Source: Dyadobacter jiangsuensis (GTDB lineage Bacteria > Bacteroidota > Bacteroidia > Cytophagales > Spirosomataceae). From it: a stretch of 64,000 nucleotides of DNA. Each line of letters opens with the position of its first letter. Position 1 is the stretch's first letter. The notes beneath the pieces were generated by a model that was given only the letters and a program-made list of their open reading frames with translations, did no database searches and was not told where the DNA came from. Made by a program: the position numbers and the translations under genes. The stretch is from contig NZ_PYAS01000005.1 in assembly GCF_003014695.1 (NCBI RefSeq), positions 248,001 to 312,000 of the forward strand, written 5' to 3'. Shown here piece after piece: positions 52,375 to 61,051 of this stretch.

Positions 52375-53496
52375 ATGATGAAGAAACTCTTTACATTTCT
52401 GATGACGCTCCTCGCCGTCCAGGCGCTGGCCCAGGACCGGATCTGGCTCGATAATGGCAATCCCGTACAAGCCAAATTGAGCCGCGCCATGGACAGCAAA
52501 CTGGAATGGATTGCGTCGGACGGCATCCCGCGGGTTTACCATCGGAAGCGCTTTCTGGTCATATTCGGGTCGGCCGGGCAGTTTATGGTGATTTCTGAGC
52601 TGAACGAAAGCCCAAACAAGGCCCAAACGCAAATCGAAGCATTTTACAAGGCTCCCCCGCGGAATGTGAGCCAGGATCTTATCATTAAAAGCGTCCCGCT
52701 GACAGTCATTACCGGCAACATTTCCTACGAAAGCGACGACGTGATCAACTACCTCACGATGGAAGGCAATGCGGCGTCGATCAACAAGGAAGAAGTCGCG
52801 ACAGTGATTTACCGCGACGGTCGGCATGAGATCCTGCGGGATGTAGTCGACGTGGCACCATTGCTGGCATTGGCTCACAAGGAAATCGAGAAAAAGGAGA
52901 GGGAGATCGTCAGAAAAGAGCCAGACCCTGCCCAAAATCAGCCTATTGCCAAAAAAGATGTGCCGCCACCGCCCAAAGAACAGGTAAAACCGGTACTAAC
53001 CGACGCCGAATACAAGGAATACAGTGCAAAAGGCATTCGCCGGGTAGATGAATTCACCTCCTACCTCCGCATTATCGGCGATAAAAGCATGAAATCGGAA
53101 GACAAGAACAAGGCGGTACAGCAAGCATTAAGCCTGTTCGAGCCGCAGGCCACCGTGGCGGTGAGTTCGGCGAAAGGGGTGAAGAAATATCCAGTGAAAG
53201 AATACCTCAACCGCCTGAAACTCCTGCCTTATGCCAAAATCAATATTACCTGGAATGAGGTCAAATATGTGAGTGAACTGAAACAGGAGGCTGATGGCAA
53301 CTATTACGGCACGATCGCCGGGCAGCAGGTTTTTGAGGGCTATTCAGCCAATGGAAAAGTCGCTTACGGAGATATTACCCGCAAGAATATCCGGGTCAAA
53401 CTCGAATCGTATCAGAAAACCATCGATGGAAAGGATACGGTGAACTGGGAAGTTTTATTGGGAAATATAGGGGTCGAAACCAACGAGGGACAATGA
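52375..53496 (+). CDS. Exported protein of the T6SS locus, possible envelope component
   Basis: A 373-residue protein with a signal peptide (MMKKLFTFLMTLLAVQALAQ) when started at 52375; the ATG at 52360 would overlap the previous gene and lengthen the n-region. After a beta-rich N-terminal part and a Pro-rich hinge (KKDVPPPPKEQ) comes a 160-residue C-terminal domain. Its pattern (helical stretch, YPVKEYLNRLKLL, YVSELKQEADGNYYGTIAGQ, QVFEGYS) recurs in the gene at 54817-55830. It may be a divergent member of the TssP/Q/R set. It overlaps the OmpA gene by 4 nt (ATGA). Confidence 0.55.
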   Translation: MMKKLFTFLMTLLAVQALAQDRIWLDNGNPVQAKLSRAMDSKLEWIASDGIPRVYHRKRFLVIFGSAGQFMVISELNESPNKAQTQIEAFYKAPPRNVSQDLIIKSVPLTVITGNISYESDDVINYLTMEGNAASINKEEVATVIYRDGRHEILRDVVDVAPLLALAHKEIEKKEREIVRKEPDPAQNQPIAKKDVPPPPKEQVKPVLTDAEYKEYSAKGIRRVDEFTSYLRIIGDKSMKSEDKNKAVQQALSLFEPQATVAVSSAKGVKKYPVKEYLNRLKLLPYAKINITWNEVKYVSELKQEADGNYYGTIAGQQVFEGYSANGKVAYGDITRKNIRVKLESYQKTIDGKDTVNWEVLLGNIGVETNEGQ

Positions 53497-54812
53497 AAAC
53501 CAGGCTATACATCACCCTGCTTTTGTTTCAGGCCGCTACCGCGTCGCTGTATGCGCAATGCGGTTACCTGGCCGGCAAAATCACCGATATTTCGGGCGGA
53601 ACGCCGCTTGTGGCCACCTTGTCCGCCAAAACCGAGCAAGGCAAGCAGCGGCTCGGCAAGTCCGACAGCCTGGGTGTATTCAATGTGGAAATGCCTTGCC
53701 ATATCATTGAACTCACGATCGAATGTCCGCAGTTCCAGACGCAGCATATCCCGGTGAACATCGACGGCAAAACCGAAGGCACGTTTTTCATCACATTAGC
53801 CATGATGCCCCTCGGCAAACAAACCAGCGACGAGCCCTATGCTCAATCGGAGCAAAAGCATTTTGAGTTGAAAGACTCACTGAAAGCGGTTTCCATTGTA
53901 AGGCGGATCGAGGTGCGCGACGCATTGTCGGACCAGCGGCTGGCTGCGGAAATTTGTCTGTATTATACCCAAAAACAAAAAAAGGACTGCTTTTCACTCA
54001 CGACCGATCGCCCCAGGGCAGAAATCGTATTTACGGAGAAAGATATTGTGGCGATTGAAGTCAAATCGGGTGGTTACCAGGCTTACAACGGCAACCTGAT
54101 CCTCGACAAAACCGACCAGGAGCCCCGGACCTACATCATCAAACTGAACCGCCAGCGTACGATCCTGTCCGTCAATATCTTGCAAGCCCAGCAGGGAATG
54201 CTATGCCGGTTATGGAGCGACGGCCAGCCCGACATCGCGCTGAACCGTGTAAACGACAGCCATTACTTCGCCGACCTCGTACCGGGCCGGAACTATAAAT
54301 TCGGCATTGCACCCGCATCCAGCCAGCCCGAACTGGTTACGGCCATGGCGTCGGTGAAGGAGGGCATTACTTTGAAGACTTTGCGTATGGCCGAGCGGGC
54401 AACGGAGCGCCCGGCGGCAGTGATTACCCGGGTCGAAACACCGGCTGCCAGGAGCATTACCGCTTCGGACAAGACGCTCTATTTTCCAAGAAGTGATTAC
54501 AAGCTGCCCCTGCAATCGCGGACCTACCTCGATTCGGTAGCCATTTACATTCTTGAAAACAAGAACAAAGGCCTTCGCATTACCGGCCATACCGACAATG
54601 TAGGCAACCCGGGCCTGAATATCACGCTCTCGGAATACCGCGTGCGGGTCATCTCGCGATACCTCATTGGCAAAGGCGTGCCCGAGGGGGTGATTGCAGC
54701 CGTGGGCGTGGGCAGCAAGTTTCCGGCCCGGCCCAACGACAGCGAGGAAAACCGGCGCATGAACCGTCGTGTGGAGGTGCAGATCATTGATTTAGATCCA
54801 AAAAGCAACTAA
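53493..54812 (+). CDS. OmpA-family protein of the T6SS locus
   Basis: A 439-residue exported protein (signal peptide to about residue 22, SLYAQ). Two CarboxypepD_reg-like beta modules are seen (CGYLAGKITDISGGTPLVA and IEVRDALSDQRLAAEICLY). The last 125 residues are an OmpA-like peptidoglycan-binding domain: LYFPRSDYKLPLQ, LRITGHTDNVGNPGLN, LSEYRVRVISRYL, ENRRMNRRVEVQI. The binding Asp/Arg residues (HTDN, NRRVEV) are present. In other T6SSs peptidoglycan anchoring is done by TagL-type OmpA domains; here a separate periplasmic or outer-membrane protein would do it. Confidence 0.82.
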   Translation: MKTRLYITLLLFQAATASLYAQCGYLAGKITDISGGTPLVATLSAKTEQGKQRLGKSDSLGVFNVEMPCHIIELTIECPQFQTQHIPVNIDGKTEGTFFITLAMMPLGKQTSDEPYAQSEQKHFELKDSLKAVSIVRRIEVRDALSDQRLAAEICLYYTQKQKKDCFSLTTDRPRAEIVFTEKDIVAIEVKSGGYQAYNGNLILDKTDQEPRTYIIKLNRQRTILSVNILQAQQGMLCRLWSDGQPDIALNRVNDSHYFADLVPGRNYKFGIAPASSQPELVTAMASVKEGITLKTLRMAERATERPAAVITRVETPAARSITASDKTLYFPRSDYKLPLQSRTYLDSVAIYILENKNKGLRITGHTDNVGNPGLNITLSEYRVRVISRYLIGKGVPEGVIAAVGVGSKFPARPNDSEENRRMNRRVEVQIIDLDPKSN

Positions 54813-54816
54813 AAAT

Positions 54817-55830
54817 ATGAAAACGGGAATGAATAGTATTAAATGGCGGGTGGCCTTCCTGACACTGGGCATCGCAGGTGCGGCCTTGCAGGCGGATGCG
54901 CAGGCGCTCACACGCAGGGACGCGGACGAGATACGCGTACTGGCACGCGAGAGGGTGAAAGGTCTCAATGACCTCCTCAACGCGATTGCCAATGAGGACC
55001 TCAGCAACTACGAGCGCCGTTACCTGATGATGAACAGCTACATGCCCAGCAACGACCAGATTTTCATCAACGACGGTGTGATTGTGGAAGATGATGTGGA
55101 TCCGAAGCACAAATCCGGTGCACCGGGCCTCGACACGCCGATCGAGAAGTATCTCAGCAATTTTGACCTGTTTTATACCAAGTCGGAAACCAATACCATC
55201 GAATTCACCAGCCTGGTCGTTTCCGACGTCAAGGTTGATAAATACCCGTTTGTGAAGGTGTTTTACACCCAGCAGTTCAAAGGTAAAAGCAACAAGGACA
55301 ATACACCTTACACGCCTATTGCAAGGGTAGCCGAACTCCGGGCCGACAAGTCGGGCAACGACTGGATCGTGTTCCTGACGCGCATCGCATTCAATTCTGC
55401 CGAAAGCGCCAAATCGGTGCCGGTAACACCTAAACCTTCGGCTACCTACGACTCATTGCAACGCAAAAAAGAGCCGGTTGTCAGCCGGGCATCCGACAAG
55501 CCGCCGGTTGCAAAGCCTGAGGATGCCAAAGAGGGCGAGCGTGTTTTCAAAGAACTCAACAAACCCAATGCAGAAGCAGCCGCCAATGCCCGGAAATGGG
55601 GCGCGATCAAGCTAGGGGCAGGCGTAGCAGCGCTTGCATTCGGCGCGGTGACTTATAGTATGCTGAATAAAGACTATAAGGAGTATAAGAAACTGATCGA
55701 CAACCCGGAAGGGCTCACCAGCTACGCTAAGCCCGGCATCTACGTCTCGGTAGGCGCAGCGGCTGTCGGCCTCGGTGTATCGCTCACTTCGCTCTTCGAT
55801 TTCAAGCGGGCAAAGCAGCTTTCACAGTGA
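54817..55830 (+). CDS. Exported protein with two C-terminal membrane helices, T6SS locus
   Basis: A 337-residue protein with a signal peptide (ending QADAQ), a mixed domain at about 30-190 that resembles the C-terminal domain of the gene at 52375 (PIEKYLSNFDLFY, VKVFYTQQFKGKS), a charged linker (AKEGERVFKELNKP) and two hydrophobic segments near the end (AIKLGAGVAALAFGAVTYSML, YVSVGAAAVGLGVSLTSLF). It could hold the periplasmic module in the inner membrane. No named family recognised; the link to T6SS is from context. Confidence 0.55.
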   Translation: MKTGMNSIKWRVAFLTLGIAGAALQADAQALTRRDADEIRVLARERVKGLNDLLNAIANEDLSNYERRYLMMNSYMPSNDQIFINDGVIVEDDVDPKHKSGAPGLDTPIEKYLSNFDLFYTKSETNTIEFTSLVVSDVKVDKYPFVKVFYTQQFKGKSNKDNTPYTPIARVAELRADKSGNDWIVFLTRIAFNSAESAKSVPVTPKPSATYDSLQRKKEPVVSRASDKPPVAKPEDAKEGERVFKELNKPNAEAAANARKWGAIKLGAGVAALAFGAVTYSMLNKDYKEYKKLIDNPEGLTSYAKPGIYVSVGAAAVGLGVSLTSLFDFKRAKQLSQ

Positions 55831-55863
55831 TGTGAGTGCGTTTGGCAGATTTGTAACATTCAA

Positions 55864-55930
55864 CAGACTGACCGCCGACGGCCGACGGCTGACCGCCGAA
55901 AGCTTAAAGCCAACAGCCTAAAGCCTTAAA
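55864..55930. repeat. Short direct and inverted repeats before the PAAR gene
   Basis: Two TGACCGCCGA units flank a doubled CCGACGGCCGACGG core, followed by three AAAGCC(T)-type units (AGCTTAAAGCC, AACAGCC, TAAAGCC). They fill most of the 103-nt gap between the gene at 54817 and the PAAR gene. Another example of low-complexity intergenic repeats in this window. Confidence 0.6.
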
Positions 55931-55933
55931 ACT

Positions 55934-56233
55934 ATGTCACAACCCGCAGCAAGAATCGGCGATATGCACGTATGCCCGATGGTTACTCCCGGAACGCCTC
56001 CGGTGCCCCATGTAGGCGGACCTGTGCTGCCCCCAGGCACCCCCACTGTGCTCATAGGCGGGCAGCCGGCCGCTTGTGCAGGCGATATGTGCCTGTGTAC
56101 GGGCCCACCCGACTCGATCGTGATGGGTTCCACGTCCGTCTTGATCGGCGGAAAACCGGCAGCACGGATGGGCGACACCACCGCACACGGCGGAAGCATC
56201 GTAGCAGGTTGTCCCACAGTTTTAATCGGTTAG
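55934..56233 (+). CDS. PAAR-domain spike-tip protein
   Basis: A 99-residue protein that is one complete PAAR domain: it begins QPAARIGDMHVCP, has VLIGGQPAACAGDMCLC and VLIGGKPAARMGDTTAHGG repeats, and contributes His and Cys residues for the zinc at the tip. It caps the VgrG trimer. No C-terminal extension is fused to it, so any toxin is carried elsewhere (VgrG cargo or inside the tube). It lies 33 nt upstream of tssB. Confidence 0.93.
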   Translation: MSQPAARIGDMHVCPMVTPGTPPVPHVGGPVLPPGTPTVLIGGQPAACAGDMCLCTGPPDSIVMGSTSVLIGGKPAARMGDTTAHGGSIVAGCPTVLIG

Positions 56234-56266
56234 CAACAACAGTATTTACTTTAATCCTATACAGCT

Positions 56267-56716
56267 ATGTTCAACTACGGAATAGGCGGTAATGAACGCA
56301 AGATTGACCAGTCCAGTGAGGGAATTGCTGATATTCCTCAAAACCGCACTCTTTTCGCCACACAACTGACCGGCGAACCGACGCCGCGGCCGGAAATGGT
56401 TTACGATCTCAAAACCACCGAAGAAGTTTTCGCGCATTATCAGCCCGAAGCAGAAGTAGAGTTTATTACTTCTGACGGCAGTTTTATCAACGAAAACCTG
56501 CGGTTCAGGAATCTCGGGGATTTTGGCAAAAAAGGGATTATCGCCCAAAGCGCATTCCTGCAAGACCTCGATGCACGCAACGAAGCCTACCAGCAGGTGG
56601 TAAGGCACCTCAAAGTGAACAAAATCCTGAAAGCCGCATTGGAAAAACCCGAAGCGAAGGCCGCATTGCTCGGAGTGTTCCAGACGCTGATTAACGAGTT
56701 GGAAGAAGCCGGGTAA
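56267..56716 (+). CDS. tssB: T6SS contractile sheath small subunit TssB
   Basis: A 149-residue sheath protein. It starts MFNYGIGGNERKID as in Bacteroidota TssB and carries FRNLGDFGKKGI and LDARNEAYQQVVRHLKVN, with a long C-terminal helix (LLGVFQTLINELEEA). TssB and TssC form the sheath in 1:1 ratio. The 154-nt gap to tssC contains an 8-mer inverted-repeat array, unusual for genes whose products are needed in equal amounts. Confidence 0.9.
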   Translation: MFNYGIGGNERKIDQSSEGIADIPQNRTLFATQLTGEPTPRPEMVYDLKTTEEVFAHYQPEAEVEFITSDGSFINENLRFRNLGDFGKKGIIAQSAFLQDLDARNEAYQQVVRHLKVNKILKAALEKPEAKAALLGVFQTLINELEEAG

Positions 56717-56729
56717 CGGGGCGCAAATT

Positions 56730-56866
56730 AATGATTGAATGAGCGACCGGGTCGCCGGAGCGATGATTGAATGACCGAATACCTCCGGTTGGAGTACACT
56801 GGTAATTCAAGAATCAAAAGCGCCCATTCAATCAGAATTCATTCAGTCATTCAATCATTCAATCAT
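56730..56866. repeat. 8-bp repeat array between tssB and tssC (TTGAATGA family)
   Basis: Two left-arm units (ATGATTGAATGA, ATGATTGAATGACCGAAT) and, after about 60 nt, right-arm units (CCATTCAATCAG, ATTCATTCAGTCATTCAATC, ATTCAATCATTAAC) that reach to 4 nt before the tssC ATG. It belongs to the same family as 1351-1438. If folded, the right arm covers the region just upstream of the tssC start codon. Confidence 0.75.
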
Positions 56867-56870
56867 TAAC

Positions 56871-58238
56871 ATGGCAGACGATACAAAAACAACCCAAGAA
56901 GCCGCGCCGGCACTCCGTGAACGCGTAGCCGTTCCGCTGGAAACCGGCCTGCCGCTTCTCGCCAAATATGGCAGCTTCGACCTCGTGGAAACGATCATCG
57001 AAGGCGCCGCGAATATTAACCCCGAGAAAAAGGCCCGGAAAAAGATATTCCTCACCGAAGCCGACAAGAAGAAGGAGCGCCAGCAACTGAAAAAACGCCT
57101 GGAATTGTGGTCGGAGCTGCTGAGCAGCGCGGAAAGCGTGCCGGATATGATCGAAACCGGTCAGAAACAGGCGGATTCCGCATTTGAACTATTGAAAGAA
57201 AACCTCGGCAAGGCTGTGGAGCAGATTCGCCCGCTGGAACAATCGTACCGATCGGTGGCGATGTTCTTCAAGAACACGGAACAGGATAAGGTCAAAAACG
57301 TGACATTCATGAATGCAGCTGCCGATCAGTTGCAGGATCTCGATGTGACCACATTCATCGATGCCGTGGGCGAGGAACTCGCGTCGAAATACGACCGCCT
57401 CGATTTACGCGAAAACTACTCGATCCTGAATGTACCGGGTTACCTGGGTTCGGGCAAAGTAGTGGATAAATGGGCGAAAATGGCGCATAAGAACAAGGTA
57501 ATGCTCCTGACCGACTTCATGCACCTGGATGCCCCCGAGGATGTGATGGAGCTGTTCGAGTCGGCCAACCTGACTGGCGGCGCGGCGCATTTGTCGAACG
57601 TGATGATGACCTGCAACTGGCTGGTAGGCCGTGCGAAGCATGACGACCTGGGCGAAGAGGACGACCTCTACATCCCGCCATCGACCGCATTGGCCGGTAA
57701 TGTGTATAAAACCCTGATGTCGCAGGTGGCTGCGGGTAAAAAACATGGTACGCTCAGCGAAGTGGACGGCGTACGGTTCCCGCTTAAAAAGTCGGAAATC
57801 GCCGATCTGGAAAAAATGGGGCTGATCCCGATGGTGAACGAATACAGCAAAGTGATGGCATTCTCGGCCAAAACGCTGTTCAACGGCGACAACGTCGGTT
57901 TGCAGACCTATTCGGTAGTCCGCGTTTTCGACTACATCACCAAAGTGCTGATCGACTTCCTGAACCGCCGGGCGTTCGAAAACTTCGATTACAACACGAA
58001 AAACGACCTGAAAAAGCAGATCATCAAGTTCCTCGACAGCGTCACCGGCCCCGGCAAACTCATCGAGAAGTTCAGCGTGATGCGTTTCGAGCAGGATAAG
58101 GACCAAAAGGACAAGGTTTACCTCGACATTCATATGGTGCCCTATTTTCCTGCGAAAAACTTCATGATAGCCCTGACCGGGCAAAAAGGAGATGACCTGG
58201 ACGCTGCTGCCTGGGCGGCGGAGTATGCGCAGCAGTAA
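56871..58238 (+). CDS. tssC: T6SS contractile sheath large subunit TssC
   Basis: A 455-residue sheath protein of the Bacteroidota TssC (DUF5458) type. Seen: LRENYSILNVPGYLGSGKVV, LTDFMHLDAPEDVMELFESA, an MTCNWLVGRAKHDDL segment, and the C-terminal FEQDKDQKDKVYLDIHMVPY with the beta strand that pairs with TssB. It is shorter than proteobacterial TssC (about 490) because the N-terminal extension differs. The start follows the 8-mer repeat array by 4 nt. A long open frame on the opposite strand is an antisense shadow. Confidence 0.92.
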   Translation: MADDTKTTQEAAPALRERVAVPLETGLPLLAKYGSFDLVETIIEGAANINPEKKARKKIFLTEADKKKERQQLKKRLELWSELLSSAESVPDMIETGQKQADSAFELLKENLGKAVEQIRPLEQSYRSVAMFFKNTEQDKVKNVTFMNAAADQLQDLDVTTFIDAVGEELASKYDRLDLRENYSILNVPGYLGSGKVVDKWAKMAHKNKVMLLTDFMHLDAPEDVMELFESANLTGGAAHLSNVMMTCNWLVGRAKHDDLGEEDDLYIPPSTALAGNVYKTLMSQVAAGKKHGTLSEVDGVRFPLKKSEIADLEKMGLIPMVNEYSKVMAFSAKTLFNGDNVGLQTYSVVRVFDYITKVLIDFLNRRAFENFDYNTKNDLKKQIIKFLDSVTGPGKLIEKFSVMRFEQDKDQKDKVYLDIHMVPYFPAKNFMIALTGQKGDDLDAAAWAAEYAQQ

Positions 58239-58254
58239 TAATGTCGAATGACCG

Positions 58255-58662
58255 ATGCCATACAGCAGCACGCTAAAAATCGACGGGGAACATGAATACA
58301 GCGTCATGTTCATGCAATTTGAGTTGCACCAGACGGTGGACGACGCGATGTCTATTACCTCGCCGATCCAGTGGGCGCATTTGTATATGGAGCTGGAAAT
58401 GGTCCTCGACGATTTTCTGCTGGAATGGGCCAATAAGCCCTCGCAGAAATATGACCTCACGGTGGAGCAGTTCGGCGAAAACGGCTCATTCAAAACGCTG
58501 AATTTCAAAGAGGCCGTTTGCATTGAGTTTGTAGAAATGTTTGACGACGGCACCGATGACCTCGACAAAGCGCTTTCCAACCGGTTGCAGAATTTCATCA
58601 CCTGCATTACGGTGACGGCCGGTAACGTGGAAATCAACGAAGCGAAACTCGAAAACTTTTAG
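58255..58662 (+). CDS. tssD: T6SS tube protein TssD (Hcp), copy 1
   Basis: A 135-residue member of the Bacteroidota TssD (Hcp) family. It begins YSSTLKIDGEHEYSV and shares with the other two copies the NFKEAVCIEFVEMF strand-helix pattern (conserved Cys) and a final EINEAKLENF strand. Hcp rings stack into the inner tube and can hold small effectors in their lumen. It is followed 2 nt later by copy 2. Confidence 0.85.
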   Translation: MPYSSTLKIDGEHEYSVMFMQFELHQTVDDAMSITSPIQWAHLYMELEMVLDDFLLEWANKPSQKYDLTVEQFGENGSFKTLNFKEAVCIEFVEMFDDGTDDLDKALSNRLQNFITCITVTAGNVEINEAKLENF

Positions 58663-58664
58663 CC

Positions 58665-59165
58665 ATGGCCGAGCAGGATGCCAGTATCGGAGTAGAGGCG
58701 CACCTTACCCTGGATGGGAAGGAGTTTACGGTCAAGAAGATCGCCTACGGGTGCAACCGCAATGCCGACGAGCGCGGGAGCCCGACGGACTCGCCCAAGG
58801 TGCGGCTGATACGGATGACGATCTCGCCTACGAAGAACGACGATTTCGCATTACTCTACGACTGGGCATTCAAAAACGACCGGCAGCTCAGCGGGCAGGT
58901 GGAGTTCAAATACGACAACGATTCACAGATTCTGCGCAAAATGGAGTTTGAAGAAGCCTATTGCGTCGGTTTCCGGGAGTCGTTCCGGGCGAAGCAGTCG
59001 ACGATCCGCGGAAACAAGCTGGCGCACGTGCCGGATACCAAAGGCTATTTGCCGCAGCACCGGGGCAAGGATTATTTCCTGCGCGACAGCAGTCTCGCAT
59101 TGGTTTATGAACTGGTAATCCTACCGCAGAAAGTCAAAATCGGTCAGGTTGAAATAAGTAGTTAA
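58665..59165 (+). CDS. tssD: T6SS tube protein TssD (Hcp), copy 2, longer
   Basis: A 166-residue TssD-family protein. It has the core pattern (HLTLDGKEFTVKKIAYGCN, EFEEAYCVGFRESF, KVKIGQVEISS) plus insertions around residues 35-45 and 120-140 (HVPDTKGYLPQHRGKDYFL). The extra loops could face the lumen or a ring interface and mark it as a specialised tube or tube-end subunit. One nucleotide separates it from vgrG. Confidence 0.8.
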   Translation: MAEQDASIGVEAHLTLDGKEFTVKKIAYGCNRNADERGSPTDSPKVRLIRMTISPTKNDDFALLYDWAFKNDRQLSGQVEFKYDNDSQILRKMEFEEAYCVGFRESFRAKQSTIRGNKLAHVPDTKGYLPQHRGKDYFLRDSSLALVYELVILPQKVKIGQVEISS

Positions 59166-61004
59166 ATGGCACGACAGGTTAACACGAGCATTGAAATCGA
59201 AGGTGGCGTCGAGATTACCCGGCACCTCGGGCTGGTGATCGAGCAGGATTTGTTCGCACACCACTGGTTTGAGCTGCTGGTTCCCTTCGATCAGCTGGAA
59301 GATGAGGGAGAGCATTTTTTCAACCGCTCGCACCGCGCGGTCATGGGCAAGAAAATCACCTTCTCGTTCAGCCCGCGCCTCGGTTCCGACTCCTTCGACT
59401 TCGTATTTCAAGGCATTGTGACCGAGATCCGCCTCCGCAGCCTGAGCGATATGAGCAGCGCATTTGTACTGAAAGGTTACAGCCCGACGATCGTCCTGGA
59501 AGACTCCGTACAGCGGCGTTCTTTTCTGCGGTCCTCCGTTCAGGATCTTTTCAACAATGTACTGCAACCCTACCCGCAAAATCTGCTCCGGAAGCAGCTT
59601 AATCCCGAAAATGGCGGCCGGCGGGTCCCTTTTACACAATACAATGAAAGCAATTACAAGTTCCTCTGCCGCGTGGCCGACCGTTGCTGCGAGTGGTTTT
59701 ATTACAATGGCCGCGAACTCGTGCTGGGTAACAACGACTCTGAAGAAGTCGATTTCCTGGTCGATGGGTTACAGAATTTCGACGTGGCGATCCGGCTGCA
59801 ACCGACTGTATTTTCCTTTGAAGGATATAATTACACAGTCCCCGAAACATTCACGGGGCAATCGTCATCGCAAAACGTGGATGGCCTCACGGCGCTGAGC
59901 GAATTCGCATTGGAACAATCCGACAGCCTTTTTGCCCAATCATCCCTGCTCCCGGCGCCTGAAATCATCGGAAACCAGGGTGAAATCGACGAGCTGACCC
60001 AAATGGAGCGCTCGGCCAGAGTTACTTCGATGGTCGATTTCAAAGGTTCGGGGGAAACACCTACCATGAGCGTGGGTACCGTGCTGGCCGTCAAAGGGCA
60101 GCGGCTCAACGAGCGCGGTGAGGCGTATGAAGAAAATTTCGGCAAATACCGCGTGGTACATATCCGTCACGAGGTCAATACGGCCGGTAGCTATCAAAAC
60201 ACATTCAATGCGGTGCCCGAATCGGCACAGCATCCGCCCAACAACCCGTACGTGCGCAACCCTCTGGGCGAAACCGAGCAGGCGGAAGTGATTGAGAACA
60301 ACGATAGCGAAAGCCTCGGACGCGTGCGCGTGAAGTTTTTCTGGGGACAAGGCCGCCAGCAGGACCAGGAATCGTACTGGATGCGGGTGGGTACCCTCCA
60401 CAATTCCGAGGGCCGCGGTATCAACTTCGTTCCCGAGGTCGGGGCGATGGTCATGGTGGGATATGAGGGTAATCTTGCCGAAAACCCCTTCGTAATGACC
60501 TGCTTGTACCCGAAACCGGAGGAGGACATTGACTATTCGCCCGAAAACAACGATGTGAAGGTAATCGCCACCCGCTCGGGCAACATGATGATATTCATCG
60601 ATAAGGAAGGTGATGCCAAAATCCAGATCAGCAACCGAAACAAGACGGATACATTTCTGGAATTCGCATTCAAAGACGACGGCCAGATCCGGCTCCACGT
60701 CGAAAACGGGTTAGTCGAAGTCAAGTCGAAGGAAATCAAGATCGAGGCCACCACGGACATTACCGTCAGCGCGGGCGGAAAATTCGATTTGCATGCCGGC
60801 GAAATCGCGATAAAGGCCGACCGGAACATCAAAATAGAAAGCGGTACCGACACCAAAATCAAGGCCGGCACCGAGTTCGAAGCCGAAGGTACCGCAACGG
60901 CGAAAGTCAAAGGAGCACAGCTCAGCCTCGAAGCGGACGCTATGGCCGAACTGAAATCCAGTGCCGCCACGGTCGTACAAGGCAATCCGATCATGCTCAA
61001 CTAA
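59166..61004 (+). CDS. tssI: T6SS spike protein TssI (VgrG)
   Basis: A 612-residue spike subunit: gp27-like N-terminal domain (about 1-380), OB-fold gp5-like domain with LGRVRVKFFWGQGRQQ, YWMRVGTLHNSEGRGINFVP and MVMVGYEGNLAENPFV, then a C-terminal beta-helix of repeated IKIEATTDITV, DLHAGEIAIKAD, NIKIESGTDTKIKAG strands ending NPIMLN. There is no C-terminal toxin fusion. The PAAR gene 3 kb upstream and the adjacent tssD genes supply its tip and tube. Confidence 0.93.
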   Translation: MARQVNTSIEIEGGVEITRHLGLVIEQDLFAHHWFELLVPFDQLEDEGEHFFNRSHRAVMGKKITFSFSPRLGSDSFDFVFQGIVTEIRLRSLSDMSSAFVLKGYSPTIVLEDSVQRRSFLRSSVQDLFNNVLQPYPQNLLRKQLNPENGGRRVPFTQYNESNYKFLCRVADRCCEWFYYNGRELVLGNNDSEEVDFLVDGLQNFDVAIRLQPTVFSFEGYNYTVPETFTGQSSSQNVDGLTALSEFALEQSDSLFAQSSLLPAPEIIGNQGEIDELTQMERSARVTSMVDFKGSGETPTMSVGTVLAVKGQRLNERGEAYEENFGKYRVVHIRHEVNTAGSYQNTFNAVPESAQHPPNNPYVRNPLGETEQAEVIENNDSESLGRVRVKFFWGQGRQQDQESYWMRVGTLHNSEGRGINFVPEVGAMVMVGYEGNLAENPFVMTCLYPKPEEDIDYSPENNDVKVIATRSGNMMIFIDKEGDAKIQISNRNKTDTFLEFAFKDDGQIRLHVENGLVEVKSKEIKIEATTDITVSAGGKFDLHAGEIAIKADRNIKIESGTDTKIKAGTEFEAEGTATAKVKGAQLSLEADAMAELKSSAATVVQGNPIMLN

Positions 61005-61051
61005 GTCAATATATCCATAATCAATTCATTCACTTTTAAACACTTACAACT

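Noticed and set aside
57405-58637. Long open frame antisense to tssC
   Set aside because: Codon composition and the well-recognised TssC on the plus strand show it is a shadow frame.
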